Shown here: one piece after another, positions 1 through 8,492 of the stretch | Position numbering within the stretch: the first letter of the stretch is position 1 | Layout: each line of letters opens with the position of its first letter | Made by a program: the position numbers and the translations under genes | The notes under the pieces: generated by a model | Told to the model about the DNA's origin: nothing | The model's database searches: none | The model's input: the letters and a program-made list of their open reading frames with translations, nothing else | Assembly (NCBI GenBank): GCA_003162415.1 | Contig: PMOL01000007.1 | Coordinates: forward strand, 1-64,000 | Length of the DNA stretch: 64,000 nucleotides | Source of the DNA: Candidatus Dormiibacterota bacterium | Lineage (GTDB): Bacteria > Chloroflexota > Dormibacteria > Aeolococcales > Aeolococcaceae | Reading direction: 5' to 3'

Positions 1-33
1 GCTTTTGGACTGAGCTCCTCAACAGTCGCCTAT

Positions 34-399
34 ATGTGTTCGCAGCCGGGACCTATGGAACCGCATCCTTACCGTATGCGCGGCGACGTCCTGCCGGTTG
101 GAGTCCGCTGCATCTTTCGCCACGCTGACCTGCGAGCGTATGAGGAGCGGGTCACCACCTGGCATGCTGGTGACTTCCGCGAGGCGATCGCGGCGGCGGA
201 GGCCGAGGCTGAGACGTATGCGAGCGGCCTTGATGATGTCGAGTTCACCGGCTTCACGCAGGCCTTCCAGATGTTCGGTGCTCCGGGCGTGGGAGCAGAG
301 GTCTTCTCGCTCATGCGCGAAAGCGACCTTGACCGAGACTCTTACTTGAGTGCGTTCTTCGACACCGGCCGGGAACGGCAACAGTCACGTTCGAGGTAA
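34..399 (+). CDS. DUF4288-like small protein
   Basis: A 121-residue soluble protein without signal peptide. The pattern YEERVTTWHAGDFREAIAAA followed by a second acidic half resembles the DUF4288 family, whose role is unknown. It ends 21 bp before array repeat 1, as expected for the cargo of the first visible unit. The start is uncertain (ATG at 34, 55 or 76). An open frame on the other strand over the same bases has no recognisable content. The family call is from memory of the motif and is moderate. Confidence 0.5.
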   Translation: MCSQPGPMEPHPYRMRGDVLPVGVRCIFRHADLRAYEERVTTWHAGDFREAIAAAEAEAETYASGLDDVEFTGFTQAFQMFGAPGVGAEVFSLMRESDLDRDSYLSAFFDTGRERQQSRSR

Positions 400-420
400 G
401 CCGGAGGCTAGCCCCTTCTG

Positions 421-445
421 GCGACATTAGCGAATGCTCGCCTGA
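421..445 (+). repeat. Array repeat copy 1
   Basis: GA subtype: GCGACATTAGC GAATGCTCGCCTGA. Separates the DUF4288-like gene from the HAD gene. Confidence 0.8.
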
Positions 446-452
446 GCCACGG

Positions 453-1085
453 TCACATCCCCCGCCTCTCGCTTCTCGGTGAACTCATCAGCCCGAGCAG
501 TGCAACACGAACGTCATCCGTCGACTGCACATGGACCGCCTGCATGCCTGCTGTCCGAGCGCCCACGACGTTCTCGAGAGTGTCATCGAAGAAGACGAAG
601 GCTGACGACGGAAAACCGGTGCGACGGGCTATTTCGGTGAACGCATTGGGATCAGGCTTGCGAAGACCCATCTCGGACGAGACGAAGATCGAGCGGAACA
701 CGGATAGCTCAGTGGCAAAGCGTGTGGCCCATACGGCCTGATGGGTAGGGTTTGAGTTCGTGAACGCGTACAACCGGTAGCGCTCTTTTGCCCCCGCCAA
801 GACCGCGACCATCCCAGGCACCGGAGCGACGTAGAGATCATTCCACCCGGCGACAAGGTCCTCGTCAGACAGACGCAGCCGCAAGCTGCGGCGTAAAGAT
901 GCGAAGTACCCTGAAGCGTCAAGCTCGCCGCGCTCGTGTCGCTCATATGCGTCGTCGACCTTGAATCGTCGACGAAGGGTTTGTGGTTTACAGGACGCGC
1001 GGGCGGCCCAGGCGTGAAACACGCGGTCGAAGTCAATGTCAAGAACCACCCCGCCAAGATCAAAGAGCAGTGCTCGTGTGGCCAT
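453..1085 (-). CDS. HAD-superfamily hydrolase
   Basis: A HAD-like phosphatase or phosphoglucomutase-type hydrolase of 210 residues. Motif I is LFDLGGVVLDIDFD near the N terminus, with the nucleophile Asp at about residue 7. Motif II lies in YAFTNSN, motif III in GLRKPDP, and motif IV in FFDDTLENVVGA. All core motifs are present, so the enzyme looks intact; the substrate cannot be told. The open frame extends upstream to 1439, but the domain begins at the ATG at 1085 (ATG at 1112 is the alternative). It reads toward repeat 1. Confidence 0.85.
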   Translation of the reverse strand: MATRALLFDLGGVVLDIDFDRVFHAWAARASCKPQTLRRRFKVDDAYERHERGELDASGYFASLRRSLRLRLSDEDLVAGWNDLYVAPVPGMVAVLAGAKERYRLYAFTNSNPTHQAVWATRFATELSVFRSIFVSSEMGLRKPDPNAFTEIARRTGFPSSAFVFFDDTLENVVGARTAGMQAVHVQSTDDVRVALLGLMSSPRSERRGM

Positions 1086-1405
1086 AGGATGGCCGCAATC
1101 TGCGTCGTCCATATCACGACTCTCGCATAGTTGCCCGTTCTGCTCTGGCGTGAAAAGTTCCACAGTGTGGTGGTCAAGGTCATCGCCCTGGGCGACGACG
1201 CGTACCATGGATTCGCTGGCACTCCGACTGGCTTCGGCTAGACGTTGGCCGGCCTTTCCTTGTCTAGCGGATTCGTGCTCTCGAGGTACTTTGCCGGATG
1301 CTCGCCTGGGCGAGGTCCATGTTCCTGGTTGCCGCGCTCGTCGGAACGCAGCCACAGGTTGGTACTTCCCGAGGCATGCTCGGACGTTGTGGGCTGTCCT
1401 GACCG
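1086..1405. other. Intergenic stretch with array repeat 2
   Basis: About 320 bp between divergently read genes (HAD on minus, GNAT on plus). Apart from repeat 2 I see no convincing gene or RNA. The minus-strand frame stays open here but has no domain. Confidence 0.5.
1285..1309 (+). repeat. Array repeat copy 2
   Basis: TA subtype: GGTACTTTGCC GGATGCTCGCCTGG. Lies about 100 bp before the GNAT gene. Confidence 0.8.
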
Positions 1406-1852
1406 ATGGCTGCGAGACTACGCTCCGTGCCCTCCACATGTCGGCCCTACCGGCTCAGCGACGCCGAAGCCCTCGTGTCGCTCTGGACTCTTTGCGGGCT
1501 CACGCGCCCGTGGAATGATCCCTACTTGGACATCGAACGCAAGACCGGCGTCGACGCCAACGGCCTTCTAGTGCTCGAGGACGACAGTCGATTGATCGGC
1601 GCCGTCATGGTGGGTTACGACGGCCATCGCGGATGGATTAACTATCTGACGGTACACCCGGATCATCGCCGGCGTGGGTTGGGCCGTGCCCTTATGGCGG
1701 CCGCCGAGCAGCGACTGGGAGAGCTCGGCTGCCCGAAAGTGAATCTGCAAGTTCGTGCCTCCAACCAGGAAGCGGTGGCGTTCTATCGCCGGATCGGCTA
1801 CAGCGTGGATGACGTAGTGAGTATGGGGCGACGAATTCAGAACGACAGCTGA
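1406..1852 (+). CDS. GNAT acetyltransferase, YpeA-like
   Basis: A 148-residue GNAT-fold N-acetyltransferase. The acetyl-CoA motif A is HPDHRRRGLGRALM, followed by a typical C-terminal NQEAVAFYRRIGY. The segment RPWNDPYLDIERK and the GYDGHRG motif match the E. coli YpeA subgroup. The substrate is unknown. Start is ATG at 1406 or GTG at 1427. A second GNAT gene follows with no repeat between, so this unit carries two genes. Confidence 0.85.
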   Translation: MAARLRSVPSTCRPYRLSDAEALVSLWTLCGLTRPWNDPYLDIERKTGVDANGLLVLEDDSRLIGAVMVGYDGHRGWINYLTVHPDHRRRGLGRALMAAAEQRLGELGCPKVNLQVRASNQEAVAFYRRIGYSVDDVVSMGRRIQNDS

Positions 1853-1878
1853 CATCACAGAAGGCGTACGTTTAGACT
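1849..1878 (+). promoter_or_regulatory. Leaderless sigma70-type promoter
   Basis: CTGACA (1849-1854), an 18-bp spacer and TAGACT (1873-1878), which ends 6 nt before the GTG start at 1885. The mRNA would begin at or next to the start codon. It shows that at least one array gene has its own promoter. Confidence 0.5.
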
Positions 1879-1884
1879 CGAAGC

Positions 1885-2340
1885 GTGTTCCGGGAGGCTC
1901 GGTCTGGCGACTTTGAAGACGTTATTCGCCTGTACCGACAGCTACAGCCGGAGGATCCGGTTCTCAAAGACGGATCTGATGCAGCAGCCTTCGAGCAGAT
2001 TCTGGGTTCCCCGGGACTGCATCTCTTCGTGTTTGAGCTTGACGGGGTCGTCGTCGCCACGACATACCTGAACGTGATCCCAAACGTCACTCGGTCAGCA
2101 TCGCCATACGCGGTCATCGAGAACGTAGTCGTCGACAAATCTCATCGGGCGCTAGGTCTCGGTAAGGAGATCGTGGATTGCACGCTCCGAGCGGCATGGG
2201 AAGCGGGTTGCTACAAAGCGATGCTGGTGACGGGTTCACACAACCCTGCCACGCACGCCTTCTACAGGGCTTGCGGCTTCTCGTCCGACGCAAAAACAGC
2301 GTACCTAGCACGGCCATCGCGACGGACCGGCGAGCAATAG
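1885..2340 (+). CDS. GNAT acetyltransferase
   Basis: A 151-residue GNAT-family acetyltransferase. The acetyl-CoA motif is DKSHRALGLGKEIVD and the C-terminal half ends with the usual HAFYRACGF. The GTG start is 6 nt downstream of a -10 box with no Shine-Dalgarno sequence, which fits a leaderless transcript. It is only distantly similar to the GNAT gene just upstream, so it is not a recent tandem copy. Substrate unknown. Confidence 0.85.
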   Translation: MFREARSGDFEDVIRLYRQLQPEDPVLKDGSDAAAFEQILGSPGLHLFVFELDGVVVATTYLNVIPNVTRSASPYAVIENVVVDKSHRALGLGKEIVDCTLRAAWEAGCYKAMLVTGSHNPATHAFYRACGFSSDAKTAYLARPSRRTGEQ

Positions 2341-2808
2341 CGGAACCTACCAACCCATGCCATTCGCCAAAGTGCGAGTTAGGCGCTTGACACATATCCA
2401 ACGGTCGGCCGGCAGCTCGGCGCGTTCAAATGGCTGCAACCAATGCCGCCGTGAAACGCTCGCGGGAAGGCCTGCCCCACCGTGACACGTTAGCTCGAGA
2501 GACATTGGCGGATGCTGGCCTGGGCCACGATACTCAGCCTCGCTAGGCCTCCACCCACGAGCGTCACCTCCGCGTAACAGCTGAGCCATCCAGGATGGTT
2601 TCTCGCTTGCAGATGCTACCCTAGGGAAAGGCATGACGTGACCGCCACGCTGGTTCTATCGCACGGTAGAGCCACAGGTCGCTGAGTACATAGGGCAAGA
2701 CGCCGCAGCGCTGCGCCTCTACGCCGACCTAACGGACGCGGTCGGCTCACCGTGCAACCAGGCGAGCGCTCAGGCAGCCGAGGCTCCGCTCATATAATCC
2801 TCGTACTG
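2341..2808. other. Intergenic stretch with array repeat 3
   Basis: 468 bp holding repeat 3 and otherwise nothing I can assign. Small open frames on both strands lack domains. TTGACA at about 2389-2394 has no clear -10 partner. Confidence 0.4.
2499..2523 (+). repeat. Array repeat copy 3
   Basis: GA subtype: GAGACATTGGC GGATGCTGGCCTGG. Confidence 0.85.
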
Positions 2809-3180
2809 ATGTTTGGATCTCGTAATCGGCTGCCTCTCCTCACGCTCGCGATCATCCCGGCGGTGATCATCCTCGCCGGCTGTGGCGACAGTACTGCCAT
2901 TGCGACAGTTGAAGAGAGTGCTGCTGGATCGGTTGCATTCTCGGTCGTCGTGAACGGAAGCCCCGATGCCATCAGCAACTTCGAGACCGAGATGAAAGCT
3001 GGTGCGCCGAGTGGGCAGTTGAATGGAGTTACCATCACCACGGTGAGTGGGGATCACCACACCGGCACTTTTTCATGCCAGACCGACACTAAGGTCGATA
3101 ACTTCACGGTGCACGTCTCGGTGTACAGCGCTAGCGCGGCGATCGGGGTGGAGATTTGCAATGGACTCGAGAATCGATGA
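2809..3180 (+). CDS. Lipoprotein, paralogue of the 23.8-kb lipoprotein
   Basis: A 123-residue predicted lipoprotein: basic start, hydrophobic stretch and lipobox ILAGC at about residues 20-24, then a small ectodomain. The C-terminal segment SGDHHTGTFSCQTD aligns with LDGDHHIGPLVCQTD in the protein at 23799-24170, and two cysteines are conserved after the lipobox. The two are therefore paralogues of an unrecognised secreted family. Start chosen at the ATG directly before the signal sequence. Confidence 0.7.
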   Translation: MFGSRNRLPLLTLAIIPAVIILAGCGDSTAIATVEESAAGSVAFSVVVNGSPDAISNFETEMKAGAPSGQLNGVTITTVSGDHHTGTFSCQTDTKVDNFTVHVSVYSASAAIGVEICNGLENR

Positions 3181-3298
3181 GCTTTCGAATCAGAGGCGAC
3201 GTTTAGCACATACCTACCCCGCCAGCACCGCGTCACCGCTCGGACGGACCTTATCTACCCCATGCGACTGGCGACCATGACGCGCTGATGTTGCCGCC

Positions 3299-3403
3299 GT
3301 GAAGACCTGGCAAATTTGGGTCTTGCTTCTGATTGCGATCGCCGTCCTTGTGGCGTGGGGAGCGCTCGCGATGGCCGGACGGACCGGAACGACGCCTGTA
3401 TAG
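3299..3403 (+). CDS. Small single-pass membrane protein
   Basis: A 34-residue open frame starting GTG: MKTWQIWVLLLIAIAVLV begins the protein, followed by a short polar tail. One clear transmembrane helix. No good ribosome-binding site, and the frame is short, so coding status is uncertain. It lies in the same array unit as the lipoprotein gene upstream. Confidence 0.4.
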   Translation: MKTWQIWVLLLIAIAVLVAWGALAMAGRTGTTPV

Positions 3404-3453
3404 GTAAGCGCGCGCCTAAGCGCTTCGAATGACCGGCGCTGCGGTTCCCTCGA

Positions 3454-3478
3454 GGTACATTCCCGGATGCTCGCCTGG
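3454..3478 (+). repeat. Array repeat copy 4
   Basis: TA subtype: GGTACATTCCC GGATGCTCGCCTGG. Confidence 0.8.
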
Positions 3479-3639
3479 GCCAGAGGCGCCTCACATAAGC
3501 CGACTGTTTCCCCGGATGACATGCCGCTGTGGACACCGTCGTCTCTATGGCGCCGCGGGTCTGCGTGCAGCAGTGCTCGTGGCCGAGGATGGGCTCTGTG
3601 AAGGCTTAGAGGCTACGAGAGCCAGGCGCGCACGGTTGC

Positions 3640-4206
3640 TTAGCATCTCCAAGCTCCCTGAATTCGGAGCGAAGAAACCGGCGGCGGCGTGGCTGCTCCT
3701 GCAAGGTACGTTAGGTTCGCGTTGACGATTCCCGAACGTCCATCTGCGCTGGTGGTGGTGACAACTCCCGCCACCGATCGCCAGAAGGCACAGGTCGCGT
3801 CGTCGGTGACGTCTACCTCCGAACCTCCTGTCAGGTAGTAGTCTCCAGCTTCCGGGTACCTGACCGGGATGTCGAGGGAGAGAAGGAACTCGTGCCTCGT
3901 GCCGAGCAGCTTGAAAACGGCATATATCGTGTGCGGCGTCACCGCGCAGTTATCGGCGGATGATCGGTCGATAGAGGCACAGTCGTTGAAGGCTCCGTTT
4001 AACTCCATCTGGCCAGACCCGCAGAACGGAGGCGTTCGTCCCGGGGTCGCCTCGGGCGAACTGGTCGACGGGGGGCTGTGCGCCAGGGACGGCGTGCCGC
4101 GATTGATGCCCGCGCTCGCAAGCCAAGACACACCACCGACGATGACGACGAACCCGGCCAGCCAGACTAAACCCCTATGTCGACTTGCTTGGTCCGATTT
4201 GCCCAT
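3640..4206 (-). CDS. Signal-anchored secreted protein, MGKSD/MGISD family
   Basis: 188 residues: polar start MGKSDQASRHR, one hydrophobic helix (about 14-30), a Pro/Ser/Thr linker, then an ectodomain with CASIDRS, NCAVTPHT and a C-terminal GAWRC. It is a paralogue of the proteins at 24329-24913 and 17980-18531, which share ADGRSGIVNA-type and terminal W-x-C motifs. Upstream on the minus strand, TTGAGA, 16 bp and TATAGT form a likely promoter, with AGGAA before the ATG; the same layout precedes the 24.3-kb copy. Function unknown. Confidence 0.75.
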   Translation of the reverse strand: MGKSDQASRHRGLVWLAGFVVIVGGVSWLASAGINRGTPSLAHSPPSTSSPEATPGRTPPFCGSGQMELNGAFNDCASIDRSSADNCAVTPHTIYAVFKLLGTRHEFLLSLDIPVRYPEAGDYYLTGGSEVDVTDDATCAFWRSVAGVVTTTSADGRSGIVNANLTYLAGAATPPPVSSLRIQGAWRC

Positions 4207-4280
4207 TGTCGATTCCTGGCACGACTATATGGGATTCCGAGGTGCTCTCAATTCCCAGTATCTCGATACCGTGTCGTCAA

Positions 4281-4305
4281 GGGACATTGGCGGATCCTCG
4301 CCTGA
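4281..4305 (+). repeat. Array repeat copy 5
   Basis: GA subtype with TCCT centre: GGGACATTGGC GGATCCTCGCCTGA. Confidence 0.8.
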
Positions 4306-4343
4306 GCTACGGTGGCCTTGTGCGGCTACCTCTGGTGAGGTGC

Positions 4344-4877
4344 TCAATGCCCCAGTGAAAAGGCCGAGCGGCTGGGTGTCCTACCCAGCTGGTGAGGTGC
4401 GACCGCTAGTGCCAGAAGCAGCATCACCCCAGCCGCGGCCACACCGAAGAGGATGAGCGCCCACAAGGGATACGTGGTCTGCCACGAGCAGATGTGGGTC
4501 AACAAAACCTCTTGCCGGTCGCAGAAGCTCACGAATTGGGCCATTGCGATGTCGACCCCGACCCCGGCGGGCAACGACGCCAACCGGAGGGCGATCGCCA
4601 CTCTCGACCTTGTCGACGCGGAAAGTGGAGTCCGGACGATCCGCGAAAACAGAAATACCCCCACCGCAACGGCTGCGCCAGCCAGCGCGCACAGCCACCA
4701 GGAGAAACGCGGTTGGGTGAGCGCCTGCCCCGGAAAGTACAAGCACGCGGTCCCACCGCCTCGAGGATCAACAGACGTCGTGCACCACGGCTCGGTCGTC
4801 AGGAGCATCACGATACCCACCACAACCCCGACGGGCACCGACGCCAGCTTCGTGACGGTCGCAATACCCTGCCGCAT
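4344..4877 (-). CDS. Four-helix membrane protein, copy A
   Basis: A 177-residue membrane protein with about four transmembrane helices (near residues 12-28, 65-85, 100-120 and 140-160). A loop holds a short Cys-containing segment. It is nearly identical, and equal in length, to the protein at 13741-14274. Start is the ATG at 4877; the open frame runs further upstream but crosses repeat 6, and homology to the second copy ends at this repeat. Function unknown. Confidence 0.75.
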   Translation of the reverse strand: MRQGIATVTKLASVPVGVVVGIVMLLTTEPWCTTSVDPRGGGTACLYFPGQALTQPRFSWWLCALAGAAVAVGVFLFSRIVRTPLSASTRSRVAIALRLASLPAGVGVDIAMAQFVSFCDRQEVLLTHICSWQTTYPLWALILFGVAAAGVMLLLALAVAPHQLGRTPSRSAFSLGH

Positions 4878-4916
4878 ATCGCGGAATCCTACTGCGTTGC
4901 TGGTTGCGGAGCTCAA

Positions 4917-4941
4917 GGGACATTGGCGGACCCTGGCCGGC
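4917..4941 (+). repeat. Array repeat copy 6
   Basis: GA subtype with ACCCT centre: GGGACATTGGC GGACCCTGGCCGGC. Homology of the duplicated membrane-protein units extends into this copy. Confidence 0.8.
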
Positions 4942-4950
4942 CCGAGCAAC

Positions 4951-5322
4951 CTACGCCCAGATCTCCTCGTTGTCTCCGTCGATTCGAAGGCCGGTGACGA
5001 CGTAATAGATGCCCCCAGGCACAACTGTTGAAATATCCTTGAAGCACGTCGGGCACAGAGGCGAATTCCCAAACTCAAACCTACTGCCAAAGGGACATGG
5101 CTTCAACGCCTTTTCGACCAGGCTCCTCTCATCATTGGCGAGGGTCCAGGGTGGCTTCCGCGTGATGTCGCGATACTTCGGGTCAAACATCCCCCAGGTA
5201 AGGACCACCTCATCCTGATCGCAGAACATGTAACCCTCTTCTCCGAAGCCTGCGTGACGCTGGTAGTACGTGAACTCCGTGTGGCAGTGCGGACAAACGG
5301 CGCGCTTTATAGCCTTGTCCAA
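4951..5322 (-). CDS. Zinc-ribbon-like hypothetical protein
   Basis: A 123-residue soluble protein. Cys pairs occur in CPHC near the N terminus and CPTC near residue 90, with single cysteines in MFCDQDE and KPCPFG. This suggests one or two structural zinc sites. No enzyme domain is recognised. It ends 10 bp from repeat 6 and fills its array unit alone. Confidence 0.6.
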   Translation of the reverse strand: MDKAIKRAVCPHCHTEFTYYQRHAGFGEEGYMFCDQDEVVLTWGMFDPKYRDITRKPPWTLANDERSLVEKALKPCPFGSRFEFGNSPLCPTCFKDISTVVPGGIYYVVTGLRIDGDNEEIWA

Positions 5323-5448
5323 GGCTACCGACCCAGGCTCGTGAAGGCTTCAACTCCAGACGCCTGATTCGCCCGACGGTCTTCGTAGGCACTGAGTCTC
5401 TCCATCATTCCAGGGTACTTCGCCGATCGATCCTGGCTCCCTCCTCTG

Positions 5449-5473
5449 GCGACATTGACGGACCCTGGCCTGA
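5449..5473 (+). repeat. Array repeat copy 7
   Basis: GA subtype with ACCCT centre: GCGACATTGAC GGACCCTGGCCTGA. A very decayed relative may lie at 5414-5438. Confidence 0.8.
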
Positions 5474-5568
5474 GCATTAGGTCCCTGCCTTGATTCGTCT
5501 TTGAGGGCGGCCGAGACGCCTCACCTGGGTCTCGAACGCTTCCGATGGGTCGCTGGTAAGCTTCCGAG

Positions 5569-5829
5569 ATGCGCGCTCCACGAGCCACTCTGGTCGTCGC
5601 GGCTGCGGCGTTTGTGGTCGCCGCTATCGTGGCTACATTGGTGTTGGGCAACGCTCTCGGCGCGAACTCCTGCGGAGGGGGCTGGACGGGATACGTTCCG
5701 ATCGGCTCTTGCGTCAAGTCGTTTTGGTCAGCAGCCTTCTACATCGGCCCCGTGATCGGGTTGCTGGCGGGTGCATGCGCGGCGCTCTTGACTGATCGCG
5801 CGACCCAGCGGGCGAGCACAGCGAGCTGA
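5569..5829 (+). CDS. Small two-helix membrane protein
   Basis: 86 residues with hydrophobic segments at about 5-27 and 55-75 joined by a Cys- and Gly-containing loop. A TAAGCT box ends 6 nt before the ATG, again a possible leaderless start. It resembles no family I recognise. It lies alone between repeats 7 and 8. Confidence 0.6.
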   Translation: MRAPRATLVVAAAAFVVAAIVATLVLGNALGANSCGGGWTGYVPIGSCVKSFWSAAFYIGPVIGLLAGACAALLTDRATQRASTAS

Positions 5830-5856
5830 CCCGGGACTCGTCCGTGGTTCCTTCTG

Positions 5857-5881
5857 GGTACATTGGCGGATGCTGGCCTGC
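5857..5881 (+). repeat. Array repeat copy 8
   Basis: TA subtype, 24 of 25 bases match the consensus: GGTACATTGGC GGATGCTGGCCTGC. Confidence 0.9.
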
Positions 5882-5959
5882 CCGGCGACCATCTATGTGG
5901 ATGCCCCGACCTTCGACGGGGTCAAAGGCGTTGCATCTACGTAAAAAGTTCGCTCTCTC

Positions 5960-6733
5960 GTGGCTAAACTGTCCTGCATGGAAGCGCGCGCCGGCGTTCG
6001 TCTCCCCGCCGGCGATGGCGGCTGGCGGAGACCGCCTTGGTCGACACCGAGCGGTCGGCGACCACGCTACCGGCACCTGCTCAGAACTCGCCTGGGACTC
6101 GAGGCTCTGTACGTTTCGAGTTGGTCAGGCACGTTTTTCGCTGGCACAAGAGCGAGCTGGACACTGGCAGATTTGCGGCCCTTCGCGATTTTCTTGAGCA
6201 GCATTGCGGGCTTGGCGTTTGCCTACGGCATCGCCGTGGTCCTGACGTCTCGGCGACGCGGGAGGGGGCTCGTACCAGCCTGGCAGGGGCTCAACGTCAA
6301 CCCCGGAGCCAGGGCGTGGTTCGGACTGGCCATCATCCTTCCTCTGATGATCGGTGGTGTCGGGGTCCTGTTCTTCGAACCAGAATCTTCCGCTCGAAGT
6401 CAGATCTTGTTCACGGTCTTCTTTTTCGCGCCATCCGTCATCGCCGCCGGCTGTGTCCTTCTTTCCCGCGCGTGGTCGTATCGCGAGATCAAGAAGACAA
6501 TCGTCTCTTGTGTTGCTCCGAGCTACGTCATGTCACACGATCACTTCTGGTGGTGGGACGGCACTCAATGGGCGAGCGCTTCCGCGGTAGCTCCATCTCA
6601 GGCCCTGCGGTCGCCAGACGGCAATTACTGGTGGACTGGGCGCGACTGGTGCGCACTGCCGCCGTTCCCGTGGAGGACGCCAAAGGAGTCCCAGCCCGTG
6701 CCGGACGCTTCCGCGAGAGGTGCCGTCGGCTAG
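5960..6733 (+). CDS. Membrane protein with C-terminal WWWDG-type motif
   Basis: 257 residues with three or four transmembrane helices (about 73-94, 118-138, 150-172). Two tryptophan-rich repeats follow, HFWWWDGTQW and NYWWTGRDW, resembling the DUF2510-type WxDGxxxW motif often fused to membrane proteins. The start is uncertain: GTG at 5960, or ATG at 5978, which follows TAAACT by 8 nt. The N-terminal 60 residues are Arg/Pro-rich and may not be translated. Confidence 0.6.
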   Translation: MAKLSCMEARAGVRLPAGDGGWRRPPWSTPSGRRPRYRHLLRTRLGLEALYVSSWSGTFFAGTRASWTLADLRPFAIFLSSIAGLAFAYGIAVVLTSRRRGRGLVPAWQGLNVNPGARAWFGLAIILPLMIGGVGVLFFEPESSARSQILFTVFFFAPSVIAAGCVLLSRAWSYREIKKTIVSCVAPSYVMSHDHFWWWDGTQWASASAVAPSQALRSPDGNYWWTGRDWCALPPFPWRTPKESQPVPDASARGAVG

Positions 6734-6760
6734 GAACACGTTGGAGAGGTTGCCCGTAGA

Positions 6761-6785
6761 GAGACATTAGCGGACCCTCGCCTGA
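6761..6785 (+). repeat. Array repeat copy 9
   Basis: GA subtype with ACCCT centre: GAGACATTAGC GGACCCTCGCCTGA. Confidence 0.8.
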
Positions 6786-6819
6786 GCGGCCTTGCACTGC
6801 TCTGACCGAAGATCCCAAT

Positions 6820-7647
6820 GTGAAGCTTCGGCCCGAGGAAGAATGGTGCCGAGCCATCGTAAGCAGGGCTCTCGGGGCCCCCGTGGAGCAGCACGACGAC
6901 GGCTCGCGCTCAGGCATGCACGATCTGACCATCCGTTATCCAACCCGGGCAGCCGCTGCGGTCGAGATTAGCGCAGCCGCAGCGCCGGAATCCGTCGAGC
7001 TGTGGAAGCTGATGAACGACAATCAGGGCGGTCGGTGGCACGTCGAGGGCCTTCGAGGCGGTTGGCTCGTGGCCGTGCTCCCGTCGGCTCGTCAAAAGCG
7101 ACTTCAAACCGAGCTGCCATCGCTGCTGTCAGGTCTCGAGGCTGCCGGTATTCGCGATCTCCAGCCCGATGTGGACCACGGGCTCCCTTGGAGCAAGGTC
7201 GCGGACGATCTGCGTGTGGCAAGCGCACGGCAGAGCGCGGGGACGCAATTCCCGGGCAGTGTCTATCTCACAATCAAAGAGCCCATCGATCGTAGGGCTG
7301 GCTTCATCAGTCCGGGAAGTGAGGCAATAGTCGCCTGGGTAGGCGAGTTCTTGGGATCTCCCAAGCAAGCGGACGTCTTGCTCAAGCTCAAGCGCTCGGG
7401 AGCTGAAGAGAGACATGCGTTCGTACTTGTGCCGGGTTTTTCTATAGCCCCATTCCCTGTCGCTGAACTGCTCATCCGGGACGATCCGCCATTGCCCGGA
7501 GCCTCACCGCTTCTCCCTGAGGAGGTGACTCACGTGTGGATCGCAGGCACGTGGTCCGCGGGAAGGGCGTTTTATTGGTCTCCAGACATCGGCTGGTCGA
7601 CCGCTGCCAAGCCCGTCGAAGATTCACCTATCAGAGGATCCGCGTGA
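6820..7647 (+). CDS. Hypothetical protein with possible PD-(D/E)xK-like N terminus
   Basis: A 275-residue soluble protein. Near residues 33-52, GMHDLTIRYP followed by AAAVEISAAA has the D...hhExx spacing of restriction-endonuclease-like folds, but the usual Lys is not clear, so the link is weak. The rest is mixed alpha/beta with no domain I know. It fills one array unit alone. If it is a nuclease relative, a defence role would be plausible; that is inference. Confidence 0.55.
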   Translation: MKLRPEEEWCRAIVSRALGAPVEQHDDGSRSGMHDLTIRYPTRAAAAVEISAAAAPESVELWKLMNDNQGGRWHVEGLRGGWLVAVLPSARQKRLQTELPSLLSGLEAAGIRDLQPDVDHGLPWSKVADDLRVASARQSAGTQFPGSVYLTIKEPIDRRAGFISPGSEAIVAWVGEFLGSPKQADVLLKLKRSGAEERHAFVLVPGFSIAPFPVAELLIRDDPPLPGASPLLPEEVTHVWIAGTWSAGRAFYWSPDIGWSTAAKPVEDSPIRGSA

Positions 7648-7656
7648 CCGCCTCTG

Positions 7657-7681
7657 GATACATTCCCGAAGATGGGCCTGG
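7657..7681 (+). repeat. Array repeat copy 10, degenerate
   Basis: GATACATTCCC GAAGATGGGCCTGG. Preceded by CTCTG, as several good copies are; the centre is decayed. Confidence 0.55.
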
Positions 7682-7792
7682 CTGAGGGTGCATCCCCTGG
7701 TCGAGCCCCGAGTAGTGCTCCACTCTCATGAGCTCCATGGCTCCTGGTCTCATGAAATGTACTGTCCGACCGCTGCCGTATTCTCATCAGCG

Positions 7793-7903
7793 ATGCACCT
7801 AACTCTGGTGGACGTCAACGGAGCGCATGTCGTCGCCCTCGTCAGCGCCGGTGCCACCTTCCACAACGGCAGGCTCGTGGGGCGCTTCGCGTCGGCGGCG
7901 TGA
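7793..7903 (+). CDS. Possible short leader ORF coupled to the VOC gene
   Basis: A 36-codon open frame from ATG whose TGA overlaps the GTG start of the VOC gene (GTGA), suggesting translational coupling. No domain; it may be chance. The frame is open further upstream to 7688. Confidence 0.25.
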   Translation: MHLTLVDVNGAHVVALVSAGATFHNGRLVGRFASAA

Positions 7904-8307
7904 TGCGGGGAGGACTCCACCACGTCGAGCTGTGGGTCCCGGATCTCACGCGCGCGATTGACAGCATAGGGTGGCTCCTCACCGCACTTGGGTACGCGCC
8001 GTACCAGGACTGGGGAGAGGGGCGCAGCTGGCGCCTTGGGGACACTTACATCGTCGTCGAACACTCTCCCGCACTCACCGACGACGTCCACGACCGATGC
8101 CGTCCAGGGCTCAACCACCTCGCCTTCAGGGTCGGCGACGTCTCACAGCTCGACGAGCTCATCCGCGACGCCGCCAAACACGGTTGGACGCTCCTGTTCC
8201 CTGACCGCCATCCCCACGCTGGCGGACCCGATCACTACGCTGGCTACCTCGAGAACAGCGACGGCTTCGAGGTCGAACTCGTCGCCGACCACGACAAAAG
8301 GAGTTGA
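7900..8307 (+). CDS. VOC (glyoxalase/dioxygenase) family protein
   Basis: 135 residues in the vicinal-oxygen-chelate fold. The N-terminal LHHVELWVPDL supplies the first metal-ligand His, LNHLAFRV the second module, and EVELV near the C terminus a likely ligand Glu. Such proteins include glyoxalase I and extradiol dioxygenase relatives; the substrate is unknown. Start GTG at 7900 or ATG at 7903. It ends 32 bp before repeat 11. Confidence 0.85.
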   Translation: MMRGGLHHVELWVPDLTRAIDSIGWLLTALGYAPYQDWGEGRSWRLGDTYIVVEHSPALTDDVHDRCRPGLNHLAFRVGDVSQLDELIRDAAKHGWTLLFPDRHPHAGGPDHYAGYLENSDGFEVELVADHDKRS

Positions 8308-8339
8308 GCGAGAGCTCCGGCTGATCGACCGTCTGTCTA

Positions 8340-8364
8340 GGTACATTTACTGATGCTGGCCTGT
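8340..8364 (+). repeat. Array repeat copy 11
   Basis: TA subtype: GGTACATTTAC TGATGCTGGCCTGT. Confidence 0.8.
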
Positions 8365-8492
8365 ACAAGGCTGATCTGTCCGGAGGCCGGCTGCGGGCTC
8401 TCAGCGCGCATGGCGTTTCGGCTTCGGGAGCACAGAACCCTGTCCACGAGCGCACGCCCGCCTCTCTGTCGCAGACCTGAAATCGCCAGAAT

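Noticed and set aside
2389..2394. TTGACA as a promoter after the second GNAT gene
   Set aside because: No -10 hexamer at 16-18 bp and no gene starts nearby.
5414..5438. Extra array repeat beside copy 7
   Set aside because: GGTACTTCGCC GATCGATCCTGGCT resembles the repeat only loosely; too weak to count.
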